Position numbers and translations under genes: made by a program. DNA of 64,000 nt, taken from contig CADAXK010000006.1 in assembly GCA_902791865.1 (NCBI GenBank), forward strand, positions 115,590 to 179,589. Direction: 5' to 3'. Origin of the DNA: an uncultured Bacteroidia bacterium. Lineage in GTDB: Bacteria > Bacteroidota > Bacteroidia > Bacteroidales > ML635J-15. Below the pieces are notes generated by a model, which saw nothing but the letters and a program-made list of their open reading frames with translations, made no database searches and was not told where the DNA came from. This document shows, in pieces, positions 47,505 through 57,658 of the stretch. The stretch's first letter is position 1, and each line of letters begins with the position of its first letter.

Positions 47505-49787
47505 ATGGAGAACAACTTGGTAATTGTAGAGTCACCTGCGAAAGCAAAGACTATTAAGAAGTTCCTCGGAGATGATTTCATCGTAAAATCAAGCTATGGA
47601 CACATCAGGGACATTGAAAAGAAAAATTTGGGAATCGACATTGACAACGGCTTTGCTCCGGAATATGAGATTCCAGATGACAAGAAAAAAATAGTTTCTG
47701 AACTGAAAGATGCTGCTGGAAAAGTAAAAACGGTATGGTTGGCTTCCGATGAAGACCGCGAGGGAGAAGCCATTTCATGGCACTTGAGCGAAGTCTTGAA
47801 ACTAAAGAAAGAAAGAACAAAACGCATTGTTTTCCACGAGATTACAAAAGAAGCAATAAAAAATGCTATCGCCAATCCACGCGACATTGATCAAAACCTA
47901 GTAAACGCACAACAAGCGAGAAGGGTACTCGACAGACTTGTAGGTTTTAAACTTTCTCCTCTTCTATGGAAAAAAATTAAACCCGCTCTTTCTGCAGGTC
48001 GAGTTCAGTCGGTTGCTGTAAAACTAATTGTTGAACGTGAAAGAGAAGTTACCGAGTTTAACTCCAAATCCGAATATAAGGTTATCGGTGTTTTCAATAT
48101 TGATGGCAATTCGGTAAAAGCCGAACTTAGCAAGAAATTCAAAACCTACGAAGAAGCCAAGTCATTCGTTGAATCATGCAACGGCAAGAATTTCAGCGTC
48201 AAGGATGTAACAAAGAAACCTGGCAAAAAGTCGCCTGCTCCACCATTCACAACCTCAACACTACAGCAGGAAGCCGGTCGCAAACTTGGATATTCGGTTT
48301 CACAGACAATGAGGTACGCACAGAACCTGTACGAAAACGGTTTCATAACATACATGAGAACCGACTCCCTCAACTTGTCAACTCTTGCAATCGGAACAAT
48401 TAAGTCCAACATTATCAAGAACTACGGAGACGAATATCTTCATGTTCGTAAATACCAAACCAAAGTTAAGGGTGCACAAGAAGCTCACGAGGCAATAAGG
48501 CCTACTTTCGTCGATAACGAAACTATCGAAGCAACCAAGCAGGAACAAAGACTTTACGACCTTATCCGCAAGAGAGCAATCGCATCGCAGATGGCCGATG
48601 CAAAAACAGAAAAGACCATCGTAACAATTAGCGACGAAAAGGACAATTACTCGTTCATTGCAACTGGCGAAACTATAATCTTCGACGGTTTCCTTAAGCT
48701 ATACATCGAATCAAGCGATGATGACAATGCAGAAGAGACAACCGACATACTCCCTAATATAATTATAGGTGCAAAGGCTGAAACATCAAAAATCGAGGCT
48801 ATCGAAAAATTTGACCAGCCTCCTTCAAGATACACGGAAGCCAGTCTAGTAAAGAAGATGGAGGAACTCGGCATTGGTCGTCCATCTACTTACGCTCCGA
48901 CAATATCAACAATACAGCAACGCGAATATGTTGTAAAGGAAAGCAAGCCAGCAAAGAAAAGAACAATTAAGGTTATTTCTTTGTCAAAGGGCAAAATCAA
49001 GGAAAGCACAACCACCGAGAACTACGGTGCCGAAAGCAACAAATTGTTCCCGACATCAATTGGTATAGTTGTGACTGACTACCTTACAGCACATTTCGAC
49101 GATGTACTTGACTACAACTTCACAGCACAGATAGAAGAGAAGTTCGATGACATCGCTATGGGCAAGCTCAAATGGAACGACATGCTGAAGTCATTCTATA
49201 AGTCATTCGACAAGGAAGTCGAAACATCTCTGAAGGAAAAAGAAGCCACAAAATGGGAACGCCACATTGGCAACGACCCAAAGACTGGCGCACCTATTAT
49301 AATAAAAATAGGCAAATACGGACCATACGCCTCGATAGAAAATGGGGACAAGCCAATGTATGCAAGTCTACGCAAAAACCAGAATATCGAAAACGTAACC
49401 CTCGAAGATGTTCTCGACCTATTCAAACTGCCACGTGAACTTGGTGAATACGAAGGCGATTCCGTAACTGTTGCACTCGGCAAGTTCGGACCATACGTTA
49501 GAAACAACGGCAAATTCTACTCGCTAGCAAAGGCTGACGATCCGTACTCAATCACACTCGAAAGAGCAATTGAGCTAATTGAGGACAAGAAGGAGAAAAT
49601 GAAAAACGCTCTTTGCCGAACATTCGACGAGGAACCCGACATGCAGATACTGAAAGGCCGGTTCGGACCATACATATCGTACAAGAAAAAGAACTACAAA
49701 ATACCTAAAAACATATTGCCAGAAGAAATCACACTCGAACAATGCAAAGGCATAATTGAAGCTTCTCAGGAGAAGAAGAAAAAGTAA
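47505..49787 (+). CDS. topA: DNA topoisomerase I (type IA)
   Basis: A 760-residue type IA topoisomerase that relaxes negative supercoils. The N-terminal TOPRIM domain has VIVESPAKAKTI and the acidic ASDEDREGEAISWH motif. The catalytic tyrosine lies in FITYMRTDSLNLS. The segments ARRVLDRLVGF and GLGRPSTYA-like (LGIGRPSTYAPTIS) are typical. Instead of zinc ribbons, the C-terminus (~580-750) has three topo_C-type repeats (FGPY motifs), as in many Bacteroidetes. It is a single-gene unit with a terminator after it. Confidence 0.95.
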   Translation: MENNLVIVESPAKAKTIKKFLGDDFIVKSSYGHIRDIEKKNLGIDIDNGFAPEYEIPDDKKKIVSELKDAAGKVKTVWLASDEDREGEAISWHLSEVLKLKKERTKRIVFHEITKEAIKNAIANPRDIDQNLVNAQQARRVLDRLVGFKLSPLLWKKIKPALSAGRVQSVAVKLIVEREREVTEFNSKSEYKVIGVFNIDGNSVKAELSKKFKTYEEAKSFVESCNGKNFSVKDVTKKPGKKSPAPPFTTSTLQQEAGRKLGYSVSQTMRYAQNLYENGFITYMRTDSLNLSTLAIGTIKSNIIKNYGDEYLHVRKYQTKVKGAQEAHEAIRPTFVDNETIEATKQEQRLYDLIRKRAIASQMADAKTEKTIVTISDEKDNYSFIATGETIIFDGFLKLYIESSDDDNAEETTDILPNIIIGAKAETSKIEAIEKFDQPPSRYTEASLVKKMEELGIGRPSTYAPTISTIQQREYVVKESKPAKKRTIKVISLSKGKIKESTTTENYGAESNKLFPTSIGIVVTDYLTAHFDDVLDYNFTAQIEEKFDDIAMGKLKWNDMLKSFYKSFDKEVETSLKEKEATKWERHIGNDPKTGAPIIIKIGKYGPYASIENGDKPMYASLRKNQNIENVTLEDVLDLFKLPRELGEYEGDSVTVALGKFGPYVRNNGKFYSLAKADDPYSITLERAIELIEDKKEKMKNALCRTFDEEPDMQILKGRFGPYISYKKKNYKIPKNILPEEITLEQCKGIIEASQEKKKK

Positions 49788-50087
49788 ACGAAAATTTACT
49801 ATCTGGTTAGTATTTTGTTAAAAACATGACTTGATTTGGAGGTGCCACTCAAAAAAAAATGCAGCACCTCCAAATTTTAAGCATAAAAAAAAGATTTTTT
49901 CTCAAGCATATTTTGTTGATGTATAATTAGTTACACAAAATTAACAGTTTAAACAAAAAAAAGTTCATAAAATTTGGTCGCATAAAAAAAAAGCATTTAA
50001 TTTACCAACTTGAAATTTAGAGATATAGTATACGGTTATAAACTGATATGTTAGACACTATTGTAAAACGAAAATAACGGAAACAGT
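49788..50087. other. AT-rich spacer between topA and porP
   Basis: A 300-base gene-free stretch. Apart from the topA terminator at 49834-49880 it is very AT-rich with several A runs. No consensus TAnnTTTG box was found close to the porP start. The nearest match, TAAAATTTG about 110 bases upstream, has one base too many in the spacer. Confidence 0.5.
49834..49880 (+). terminator. topA terminator
   Basis: ATTTGGAGGTGC (49834-49845) pairs with GCACCTCCAAAT (49864-49875) across an 18-base A-rich loop; T-rich sequence follows. Confidence 0.75.
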
Positions 50088-51029
50088 ATGAGAAAAGGGT
50101 TAATACTATCGGGTCTGTTGATATTGCTTTCTGCATGTTGGTCGTTTGCACAGAATGACTCGCACTACAGTTTGTTTGAATATTCGCAGAACCTATATAA
50201 TCCAGGAGCCGCGGGAGCAAATAATGCAATATGCGTCACAAGTATGCATCGTCAACAATGGGTTGGTTGGAAAGAAGGTCGCCCTCAGACAACCTTATTC
50301 ACATTTGATATGCCTATTAAGGATTTCCTTGGTTTGGGAGCATCAGTAATGCACGAAACCGTTGGCTTTCAAAACGATGTAAGTTTCATGGTAAATGGTG
50401 CATATAGACATGAATTCTCATTTGGAATACTTGGTGTTGGTGTAAGTCTTGGCATGCTTAATAGAAATATCGACGGAGAATGGAAAACTCCAGAATCCTT
50501 GGGAGGTGATCCTGTATACGGAGACCCAACTATACCTCACAAAGACAGCAAGGCTGTATTCGACATGCATGCAGGTGCAACTCTGTACGGAAAAGACTTC
50601 TGGGCAGGATTATCTGTCAGCCACATCACAAGACCGACACTGAAATTCAGCGGTACAACGTCCACATACCTTGCACAACATTACTATATTGCAGGTGGAT
50701 ACAACTGGACAATGCCAAATCCATCAAGCGACTTGCTCTTTTCAGCAATGGCAGTTTACGCAAAAACCTTCGAATTCCAGATTAATGCTAAATATTTGTA
50801 CGAGAAGAAGTTCTGGGCTGGTTTGTCATACAGGTTCAGCGATGCTATTGTTCCAATGCTTGGTATACACTTATCGTTTGGCATGAGTATTGGATATAGC
50901 TACGACATACCTCTGGGAGGTAACTCTTACAGATACAACACAGGTTCTCACGAAATTATGGTTAGATACTGCTTCAACGTATCGAGAAACAACAATATGG
51001 GTAGATACAGAAGCGTTAGAAGATTATAA
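50088..51029 (+). CDS. porP: Type IX secretion membrane protein PorP/SprF
   Basis: A 313-residue outer-membrane beta-barrel protein with a signal peptide (ending WSFAQ). The diagnostic PorP/SprF start is NDSHYSLFEYSQNLYNPGAAGANN, followed by HRQQWVGWKEGRPQT and amphipathic strands ending in an aromatic-rich C-terminus (HEIMVRYCFNV). It probably forms the outer-membrane part linked to the GldK/GldN ring. It heads the porP-gldKLMN operon; gldK starts 58 bases after. Confidence 0.92.
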   Translation: MRKGLILSGLLILLSACWSFAQNDSHYSLFEYSQNLYNPGAAGANNAICVTSMHRQQWVGWKEGRPQTTLFTFDMPIKDFLGLGASVMHETVGFQNDVSFMVNGAYRHEFSFGILGVGVSLGMLNRNIDGEWKTPESLGGDPVYGDPTIPHKDSKAVFDMHAGATLYGKDFWAGLSVSHITRPTLKFSGTTSTYLAQHYYIAGGYNWTMPNPSSDLLFSAMAVYAKTFEFQINAKYLYEKKFWAGLSYRFSDAIVPMLGIHLSFGMSIGYSYDIPLGGNSYRYNTGSHEIMVRYCFNVSRNNNMGRYRSVRRL

Positions 51030-51087
51030 TAATTATAATAGGTATACTTAGAAACAAAAAATAGAAACTTACTAAATATTATATATT

Positions 51088-52755
51088 ATGAGAAAGTTAC
51101 TTGTCATTTTAGCCGTACTCATCATCGCCTTTGTTAGCGGATGCAGCTACTCGGGCAATGGTGAACTGACAGGAGTTGAGCGTAAGACGTGGTACACTCC
51201 TCAACCCTACGGAATGTTATTCATTCCCCCGGGATCATATCAGATGGGTCCTAGTGATCAGGATGTCCCCTATGCAATGACAGCTCAATCAAAAACCGTT
51301 ACTATTCAGGGTTTCTGGATGGATGAAACGGAAATAACAAATTCCGAATATAGGCAGTTTGTTTATTGGGTAAGAGACTCTCTGGCTCTGACAACACTTG
51401 GAAAGGAGACAAAAAATTCTGTCGACTTTGGTGATATCAGTACAAAAAGGTCGTATCAGCCAACCGACTTCATCATTGATGATGCAGAAGTTTCGGAAGA
51501 AGAAGTTAACTTCATGACAAACATGTACGAAAATGGTGAATTCGATTTCGACGACTACGACAATAACAATTTCCTTGACTGGAATGGTCCACTGGACTAT
51601 AGAGACTTGGAATTGAAGGGCATACTGATTAAGAATGAAATTCCTAACAATTTCAACCAGACATTGTTCCTTCTTCCGCCAGCAGAACTCTACAGGTTCA
51701 ACCGCAAAATCGACATGAATACAGATGCTTTGTATTATGAATATTTCTGGCAAGACCTCAGACAGGCTGCACAGAAGCATGTATTCAAGCCAGGTGACGA
51801 TGGCGTTACCCAAGATGCAAACCTTGCTCGTAGCTTCGAACGTGAAGCCGACCATGGTCTTAGAATCGGAAGACATTTCAACCCCGAAACTGGCCAGTAC
51901 GAAGGTTCTATCAAGGATCGCGAGAAAATGAAAGAAGATGCTGAATGGGAAGACTTCGCTGATAGAGAAGTAAAGAACTACGATGGCAAGTCTGATGCAG
52001 GAAGACATGGTGGTAGATATAGCTACTGGATGCACGAAAAGGTACATATCTATCCTGATACACTCTGCTGGATAAGCGACTTCACTTATTCGTACAACGA
52101 ACCATTGGCAAAGGCTTATTTCTGGCATCCAGCATACGACTACTATCCAGTAGTTGGTGTGACCTGGAAACAGGCTTCAGCATTCTGCGTATGGAGAACT
52201 ATGATGAAAAACGCATCACAGGCTTCAGCAGGCGAAGCTGCCCTGCAGGACTACAGACTTCCAACCGAATCGGAATGGGAATATGCAGCACGTGGCGGTC
52301 TCGATCTTATGATGTATCCATGGGGTGGTTTGTACACTCGTAACTACAGCGGTTGCCATGTTGCAAACTTCAAGCCTATGAGAGGTAACTACTACGATGA
52401 TGGTGGCGTTCAGACACTTATGGTTGCTACTTTCGACCCCAACGAATTCGGTCTATACGATATGGGCGGAAACGTTGCTGAATGGACAAGCAACGCATTT
52501 GACGAAGCAGCATACAACTACACACACGATTTGAATCCAGACTATGAATATTATGCTCATCCAGACGATTCTCCAGCATTGAAGAGAAAAGTTATCAGAG
52601 GCGGTTCATGGAAAGATGTATCTTACTATATGCAGAATGGTACTCGTACATACGAATATCAGGATTCAGCAAAGAGCTACATCGGATTCAGATGCGTTCG
52701 TGAATATCTTGGTCGTCATAGAGGCGATGGAACATCTTATTCACAAGTTTACTAA
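51088..52755 (+). CDS. gldK: T9SS ring lipoprotein GldK/PorK
   Basis: A 555-residue lipoprotein (lipobox VSGC near residues 16-19) of the sulfatase-modifying-factor (FGE-sulfatase) fold. It has PYGMLFIPPGSYQMG, FWMDETEITNSEYRQF, LPTESEWEYAARGG, GNVAEWTSNAF and VIRGGSWKD. With GldN it builds the large periplasmic ring under the outer membrane. It is longer than F. johnsoniae GldK or P. gingivalis PorK. The extra residues are an acidic, charged insertion in about residues 110-310, between the first SUMF1 block and the VGVTWKQASAFCVW block. GldL, GldM and GldN follow in standard order. Confidence 0.93.
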   Translation: MRKLLVILAVLIIAFVSGCSYSGNGELTGVERKTWYTPQPYGMLFIPPGSYQMGPSDQDVPYAMTAQSKTVTIQGFWMDETEITNSEYRQFVYWVRDSLALTTLGKETKNSVDFGDISTKRSYQPTDFIIDDAEVSEEEVNFMTNMYENGEFDFDDYDNNNFLDWNGPLDYRDLELKGILIKNEIPNNFNQTLFLLPPAELYRFNRKIDMNTDALYYEYFWQDLRQAAQKHVFKPGDDGVTQDANLARSFEREADHGLRIGRHFNPETGQYEGSIKDREKMKEDAEWEDFADREVKNYDGKSDAGRHGGRYSYWMHEKVHIYPDTLCWISDFTYSYNEPLAKAYFWHPAYDYYPVVGVTWKQASAFCVWRTMMKNASQASAGEAALQDYRLPTESEWEYAARGGLDLMMYPWGGLYTRNYSGCHVANFKPMRGNYYDDGGVQTLMVATFDPNEFGLYDMGGNVAEWTSNAFDEAAYNYTHDLNPDYEYYAHPDDSPALKRKVIRGGSWKDVSYYMQNGTRTYEYQDSAKSYIGFRCVREYLGRHRGDGTSYSQVY

Positions 52756-52825
52756 GAGTTAAAATTAATTGGAATTATATTGTTTATTTAAGTTAAGTAT
52801 TATTAAAAACTAAAAAACTAAAAGT

Positions 52826-53761
52826 ATGAGTTTAGGTGAATTGACCCAAACCAAAGGGTACAAAGTATTTATGGGTTACGTATACGGTTGGGGTGCAACC
52901 GTCGTTATGGTTGGTGCATTGTTCAAAATCCAGCACTATCCAGGTGCTAGTGTCATGCTTATCGTAGGTCTTATGACGGAAGCTGTAATTTTCTTCCTTT
53001 CAGCATTCGAACCACCTCACGAACAAGTAGACTGGAGTTTGGTATATCCCGAACTTGCAGGTATCGACAAGGAAATGGATAACATCAATGTCGAAGACAA
53101 GAAGGCAGCAGTAAAGTCAAAGAAATCTGCTCTTGAAAAATTCGACGCCATGATAGAGAGCGCAGAAATTACTCCAGAACTCTTCGAAAAGTTGGGTCAT
53201 GGTTTGAAGAACTTGAACACGACAACAGAAAAGTTGAAAGACGTATCGGATGCAACTGCTGCTACTAATAATTATGTAGCTAATTTCGAGATGGCATCAG
53301 AAAAGGTTAACTCGTTTGCAGAAGCATACGGAGCATCAGCTCAGAAGCTCAATGTTCAGGCAGAAAAGTTGGCAAGCGCATACGAAAGATCAGCTATGTC
53401 AGTAGGTAACTCAGGTGACGAACTTTCTGCAACCTACACCAAGCTCATTGCTTCGATGAACAAGGAACTCGAAAATTCAGCAGGCAGCGGCAAGTCGTAC
53501 AACGAACAGTTGAATATCATGAACAAGAACCTCATGGCACTCAACTCAGTTTACGAAATGCAGCTCGAAGGAACAAACAAGCAGTTCGAAGCAGCAAAGA
53601 AGTTGTCGAGCGGTCTGGACGAAATCATGGCAAACATGAAGCAGTCGGCAGAAGACACCAAGCGTTACAGAGACGAAATAGGAAGATTGAGTTCGAATTT
53701 GGCAGCAATGAACACTATTTATGGAAATATGTTGGCTGCAATGAATTTCAAGCAGAATTAA
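52826..53761 (+). CDS. gldL: T9SS motor protein GldL/PorL
   Basis: A 311-residue inner-membrane protein with two N-terminal helices (about 12-33 and 38-58) and a long cytoplasmic coiled-coil-rich tail. The helices contain the conserved charged residues known in GldL: the glutamate in LMTEAVIFFLSAFEP and the lysine in FKIQHYPG. With GldM it forms the rotary motor driven by proton motive force. It lies 70 bases after gldK and 53 before gldM. Confidence 0.93.
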   Translation: MSLGELTQTKGYKVFMGYVYGWGATVVMVGALFKIQHYPGASVMLIVGLMTEAVIFFLSAFEPPHEQVDWSLVYPELAGIDKEMDNINVEDKKAAVKSKKSALEKFDAMIESAEITPELFEKLGHGLKNLNTTTEKLKDVSDATAATNNYVANFEMASEKVNSFAEAYGASAQKLNVQAEKLASAYERSAMSVGNSGDELSATYTKLIASMNKELENSAGSGKSYNEQLNIMNKNLMALNSVYEMQLEGTNKQFEAAKKLSSGLDEIMANMKQSAEDTKRYRDEIGRLSSNLAAMNTIYGNMLAAMNFKQN

Positions 53762-53814
53762 TATCCGCATAGAGAATTATTAACTGATTGTTTAACATTA
53801 AAAAGTAAAGTTAT

Positions 53815-55497
53815 ATGTCAGGTGGAAATTGTCCGGAGACCCCGAGACAGAAAATGATCGGTATGATGTACCTGTTCTACACCGCACTTATGGCATTGAA
53901 CGTATCAAACGAAGTTTTGAACGCGTTCGTGGCGGTAAACGCAGGTATTCAGCAGACCACTGAAAACTTCTCGATTAAGACCGGAGAACTATACGGAAGA
54001 ATTGACGGCAAAGCCGCCGAGCAGCCAGGCAAATATGCTGCACTGCAAAAGGAAGCTCATGAATTTGAAGCAGAATGTAATAAAATCTTCAATGGTATCA
54101 GAAGAATTAAAGTTCAATGTTTAAATAAGAGTGATGAAACCATTGATCCTACAAACATTGAAATGGATACCGCCGTTATTAAGAAGATGGACGACATCAA
54201 CGCAGCTCCTGCCATAATGGACAAGGAAGCAGGCGGTGTAATGGGCGATAGCTTAAGAATGTGGATGGATAACTTCAGAGATATGGTACTCAAGATGTCA
54301 GTCTTCAGAACCGACAAGAAGGATCCTAACAGCCCAGTTGATACAACTAGCTCATTCTACCATAGAACTGCAGCTGCGCTTGCTACTCCAGATAAGATTG
54401 ATGACGGTGCAACAATTCCATGGGAACTCGGTCTTGTTAGACACATGCCTCTCGTTGGTACATTGGCATTGCTCTCAAAATTGCAGTCTGATATTAGAAA
54501 CGTTGAAGCAGAAGTATTGCAGCAGATGGTTGCCGACCTTGAAGGTATGGATATTCGTATCTCATCACTTACCGGTTTGGTAAGTACTTCAAAGAGTGTC
54601 GTAATGAGTGGTAGCGAATACGAAGCACAGATATTTATCGGTGCTCGCGATACCACAATGAGACCTACTATCTACATTACCCAGACAGCTCCTTACTACG
54701 ATTCAGTTGTTAAGCCAAACGGCGAAATCGAATACAAACAGCTTGCAAATGCTACATACGACACTCTTCCATTGGATGAACAAGGTCGTGGTACATTCAA
54801 GACAGTAGGCGGTGTTGGTGAACACGGATACGGCGGTTTGATTTTCTACAAGTCGAACGTTGGTGACCAGTGGATTCCTTACAAATCGTCATATGCAGTT
54901 GCAACATCTTCTACAACAATTTCGGCTACAGCTTGTAACATCTTCTACAAAGGTCTTCAGAACCCATTGTCAGTTGCAGCATCAGGCTACACAAACATCA
55001 ATGTGTCAGCTACAGGCGGCGCAACAATCACCAAGGGTAAAGTTGCAGGATACGAAGGCGAATATATCGTAACAGTTCCAGCAGGAAGCCAGACCAAGGA
55101 AGTTACAATCAATGTTAGCGCAGATGGAAAATCAGTTGGACATCAGACATTCAAGGTTATGAATGTTCCTTCTCCTATCATCACAATTGGTGGTTATAAG
55201 AGTGGTGACGATGTTCCAAAGGCTGCTATAAAAGGTTCACCAAGACTTGATGCAGTACTTGAAGGTGGATTCTTCCCATTCAAGGATGTTAAATATACCG
55301 TTACATCTTTCACATACATGAAGGAAGTCAGGGGTGTAACATCATCACAAGTTGTAAGCGGCAATACTATACCTGGCGACATCTTGTCAGATATATCAAA
55401 GAAGGCTTCGGGATCTTCGATTTCGTTCATCGGAATCAAGGTTTCATCACCTTCAGGACCGAGAAATGCTCCAGGTTTTGCAGCTAGATTGAAATAA
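53815..55497 (+). CDS. gldM: T9SS motor shaft protein GldM/PorM
   Basis: A 560-residue protein with one N-terminal membrane helix (GMMYLFYTALMALNVSNEVL) and a large periplasmic part made of helical and beta domains; the end carries typical GldM strands (PSPIITIGGYKSGD, IKVSSPSGPRNAPGF). In known systems the GldM dimer sits with five GldL in the motor and reaches the GldK/GldN ring. Length and position fit. The next gene begins 15 bases on. Confidence 0.93.
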   Translation: MSGGNCPETPRQKMIGMMYLFYTALMALNVSNEVLNAFVAVNAGIQQTTENFSIKTGELYGRIDGKAAEQPGKYAALQKEAHEFEAECNKIFNGIRRIKVQCLNKSDETIDPTNIEMDTAVIKKMDDINAAPAIMDKEAGGVMGDSLRMWMDNFRDMVLKMSVFRTDKKDPNSPVDTTSSFYHRTAAALATPDKIDDGATIPWELGLVRHMPLVGTLALLSKLQSDIRNVEAEVLQQMVADLEGMDIRISSLTGLVSTSKSVVMSGSEYEAQIFIGARDTTMRPTIYITQTAPYYDSVVKPNGEIEYKQLANATYDTLPLDEQGRGTFKTVGGVGEHGYGGLIFYKSNVGDQWIPYKSSYAVATSSTTISATACNIFYKGLQNPLSVAASGYTNINVSATGGATITKGKVAGYEGEYIVTVPAGSQTKEVTINVSADGKSVGHQTFKVMNVPSPIITIGGYKSGDDVPKAAIKGSPRLDAVLEGGFFPFKDVKYTVTSFTYMKEVRGVTSSQVVSGNTIPGDILSDISKKASGSSISFIGIKVSSPSGPRNAPGFAARLK

Positions 55498-55512
55498 TTA
55501 AAATTATTAGTC

Positions 55513-56457
55513 ATGAAAAGATTAGTTAGTTTTTCCGTATTATTGGCTCTCATGCTTACATTGGCTAACACATCGTTCAGTCAAGTACTTGACGGTGCAT
55601 TCGCCAGAGAGACAACAGTGAAGAGAAATGTAGTTCCTCTGCCATACATCAGGGAGGCAGACGCTATGTATTCAAAAAAGATTTTGAGAATATTGGAACT
55701 CAAAGAAAAACAGAACTTGCCCCTGTACTACCCGCAGACAAGGATGACTTATCCAGGTGAACTGCAGCCACAAAGAAGCAGGGTTAACCTTCTGTATCTT
55801 GTGTACGATATCGGAATCAAAGGAAAAACTTTCTATAAGGCAACCGGACAAGAAATTGAAGACAACGAAAGTACCGACAACAGGTATCCTGTTTTCAAAC
55901 TTGATGCAGGTGACATTACCAACTGGTGGAGAACTCCAATCGAGAAGGACGATCCATCAAGAGACTCGTTGCTATCTTACGAAGGTACAATAAAGATTGC
56001 TGACCCATATTCAGACGATCCTGATAATCCAGATTACATCGAAGTTGCACAAAAGATGGAACTCGAAGAAAGTGACCGTGGTGTAATGGACGAACTATGG
56101 GTTTGGGAAGAATGGTTCTTCGACAAGCAGAGATCAGTAATGGATGTCCGCATAATGGCTATGTCATTCGACGGATATACTTCAGAAGGTCGTGTATGGC
56201 CGTTCTGGATTGCCTACAACGACTATCGTCCGCTGTTCACTACGCACGAAACATTCAACACTCACAACGAAGCTGAACATAGGACATTCGACGATGTTTT
56301 CCTACAGAGAAGATTCTCAAGTTTCATAGTAGCTGAAACAAACAACTACGACAACCGTCTTATCTCCGATTACCTTGTTGGCATTGAAGCAATAAGAGAA
56401 GGTGAAAGAATCCAGGACGAAATGTTCAAGGTTGAACACGACATGTGGGAATACTAA
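55513..56457 (+). CDS. gldN: T9SS ring protein GldN/PorN
   Basis: A 314-residue periplasmic protein with a signal peptide (ending NTSFSQ). Family segments include YIREADAMYSKKILRILELKEKQNLPLYYP, LWVWEEWFFDKQRSVMDVRIM, WPFWIAYNDYRPLF and FDDVFLQRRFSSFIV. It partners GldK in the periplasmic ring. It is the last gene of the porP-gldKLMN operon, closed by a long perfect terminator. Confidence 0.93.
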   Translation: MKRLVSFSVLLALMLTLANTSFSQVLDGAFARETTVKRNVVPLPYIREADAMYSKKILRILELKEKQNLPLYYPQTRMTYPGELQPQRSRVNLLYLVYDIGIKGKTFYKATGQEIEDNESTDNRYPVFKLDAGDITNWWRTPIEKDDPSRDSLLSYEGTIKIADPYSDDPDNPDYIEVAQKMELEESDRGVMDELWVWEEWFFDKQRSVMDVRIMAMSFDGYTSEGRVWPFWIAYNDYRPLFTTHETFNTHNEAEHRTFDDVFLQRRFSSFIVAETNNYDNRLISDYLVGIEAIREGERIQDEMFKVEHDMWEY

Positions 56458-56475
56458 CGAAGTTGATTATTCCAA

Positions 56476-56515
56476 AAATAGGAAAAGGCTGCCGATGGCA
56501 GCCTTTTCCTATTTA
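56476..56515 (+). terminator. T9SS operon terminator
   Basis: AAATAGGAAAAGGCTGCC (56476-56493) pairs perfectly with its complement at 56497-56514 around the loop GAT, an unusually long 18-base-pair stem. Confidence 0.9.
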
Positions 56516-56660
56516 TACGATTCAGGTCTTACATACAACAGACTTTGAAACATTAAATCTTTAAATTATTGAATCTTTAAATTTTCCTAGTGATTACCAA
56601 CATATAAACAGGGGTTAATAAAAAAAGAACATTTTGCTTTAAAGCCATATCAAAAAGAAA

Positions 56661-56668
56661 TATTTTTG
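56661..56668 (+). promoter_or_regulatory. Candidate -7 box of prs
   Basis: TATTTTTG fits TAnnTTTG and lies 31 bases before the ATG at 56699. A TTTG at 56633-56636 is 24 bases upstream, slightly far. Confidence 0.4.
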
Positions 56669-56698
56669 CAGTCCGAAACATAAAAACAAATTATTACC

Positions 56699-57658
56699 AT
56701 GACAACAAACAACGAGATAGCGACACCTATCAAATTCTTTGCAGGCTCGGCAAGCAGATATGTAGCCGAAGAAATCGTAAAAGGCTATAATCCAGAAATG
56801 AAACTAGGAGAAAGCACACTTCTTAAATTCAGCGATGGCGAATTCGTAACAAGCATCGACGAAACGGTAAGAGGCTGCACAGTATTCCTAATCCAATCAA
56901 CATTTCCGCCAGTAGAAAACCTTTTCGAGCTTATGCTAATGGTCGATGCTGCAAAGAGAGCTTCGGCAGAACAGGTTGTTGCCGTTATTCCTTATTTTGG
57001 CTTTGCTAGACAGGACAGGAAAGACAAACCAAGAGTAGCAATAGGTGCAAAACTTGTAGCCGACTTACTAATGGCATCAGGTGTAAACAGAGTTATGACA
57101 ATGGACCTGCACGCAGACCAAATCCAAGGTTTCTTCAATGTGCCAGTTGATCACATTTATGCATCAACATTGTTCGTTCCATACATAAAGAGCCTCAACC
57201 TCGACAATCTTGTAATAGCATCTCCAGACATGGGAGGAGCAAAGAGAGCAAAAGCATACTCACATTTCCTTGATGCTGAAATGGTTATCTCGCACAAGTC
57301 AAGATCAAAGGCCAACATGGTAAGCGAAATGATGGTAATTGGCGACGTAAAAGACAAGAATGTCATTATCGTTGACGATATGATTGACACTGCCGGCACC
57401 ATAACAATGGCTGCTGATATTATTATGGAAAAGGGTGCAAAGAGCGTCCGCGCCGTAGCAACCCACCCCGTACTTTCGGGACCAGCATACGAAAGAATCA
57501 ACAATTCGGCTCTAATCGAAGTTATTACCACAAACTCAATTCCTATCAAGGAAGGAATGTCGAACAAAATTAAGGTAATCTCAATCGGAGATTTGTTTGG
57601 AGAAGTAATCAACAACGTATATCACCACAAGTCAATAAGCAAAAACTTCATCGTGTAA
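56699..57658 (+). CDS. prs: Ribose-phosphate pyrophosphokinase
   Basis: A 319-residue enzyme that makes PRPP from ribose 5-phosphate and ATP. Motifs are FSDGEF, the PYFGFARQDRKDKPR loop, MDLHADQIQGFF, SPDMGGAKRAKAY and the PRPP-binding VIIVDDMIDTAGT. Its TAA shares one base with the next start (TAATG at 57656-57660), so it is coupled with the deoxynucleoside kinase. Confidence 0.95.
   Translation: MTTNNEIATPIKFFAGSASRYVAEEIVKGYNPEMKLGESTLLKFSDGEFVTSIDETVRGCTVFLIQSTFPPVENLFELMLMVDAAKRASAEQVVAVIPYFGFARQDRKDKPRVAIGAKLVADLLMASGVNRVMTMDLHADQIQGFFNVPVDHIYASTLFVPYIKSLNLDNLVIASPDMGGAKRAKAYSHFLDAEMVISHKSRSKANMVSEMMVIGDVKDKNVIIVDDMIDTAGTITMAADIIMEKGAKSVRAVATHPVLSGPAYERINNSALIEVITTNSIPIKEGMSNKIKVISIGDLFGEVINNVYHHKSISKNFIV

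Noticed and set aside
51289..52128. A minus-strand 279-residue frame inside gldK
   Set aside because: It is the shadow of the acidic gldK insertion; no start signal or homology.
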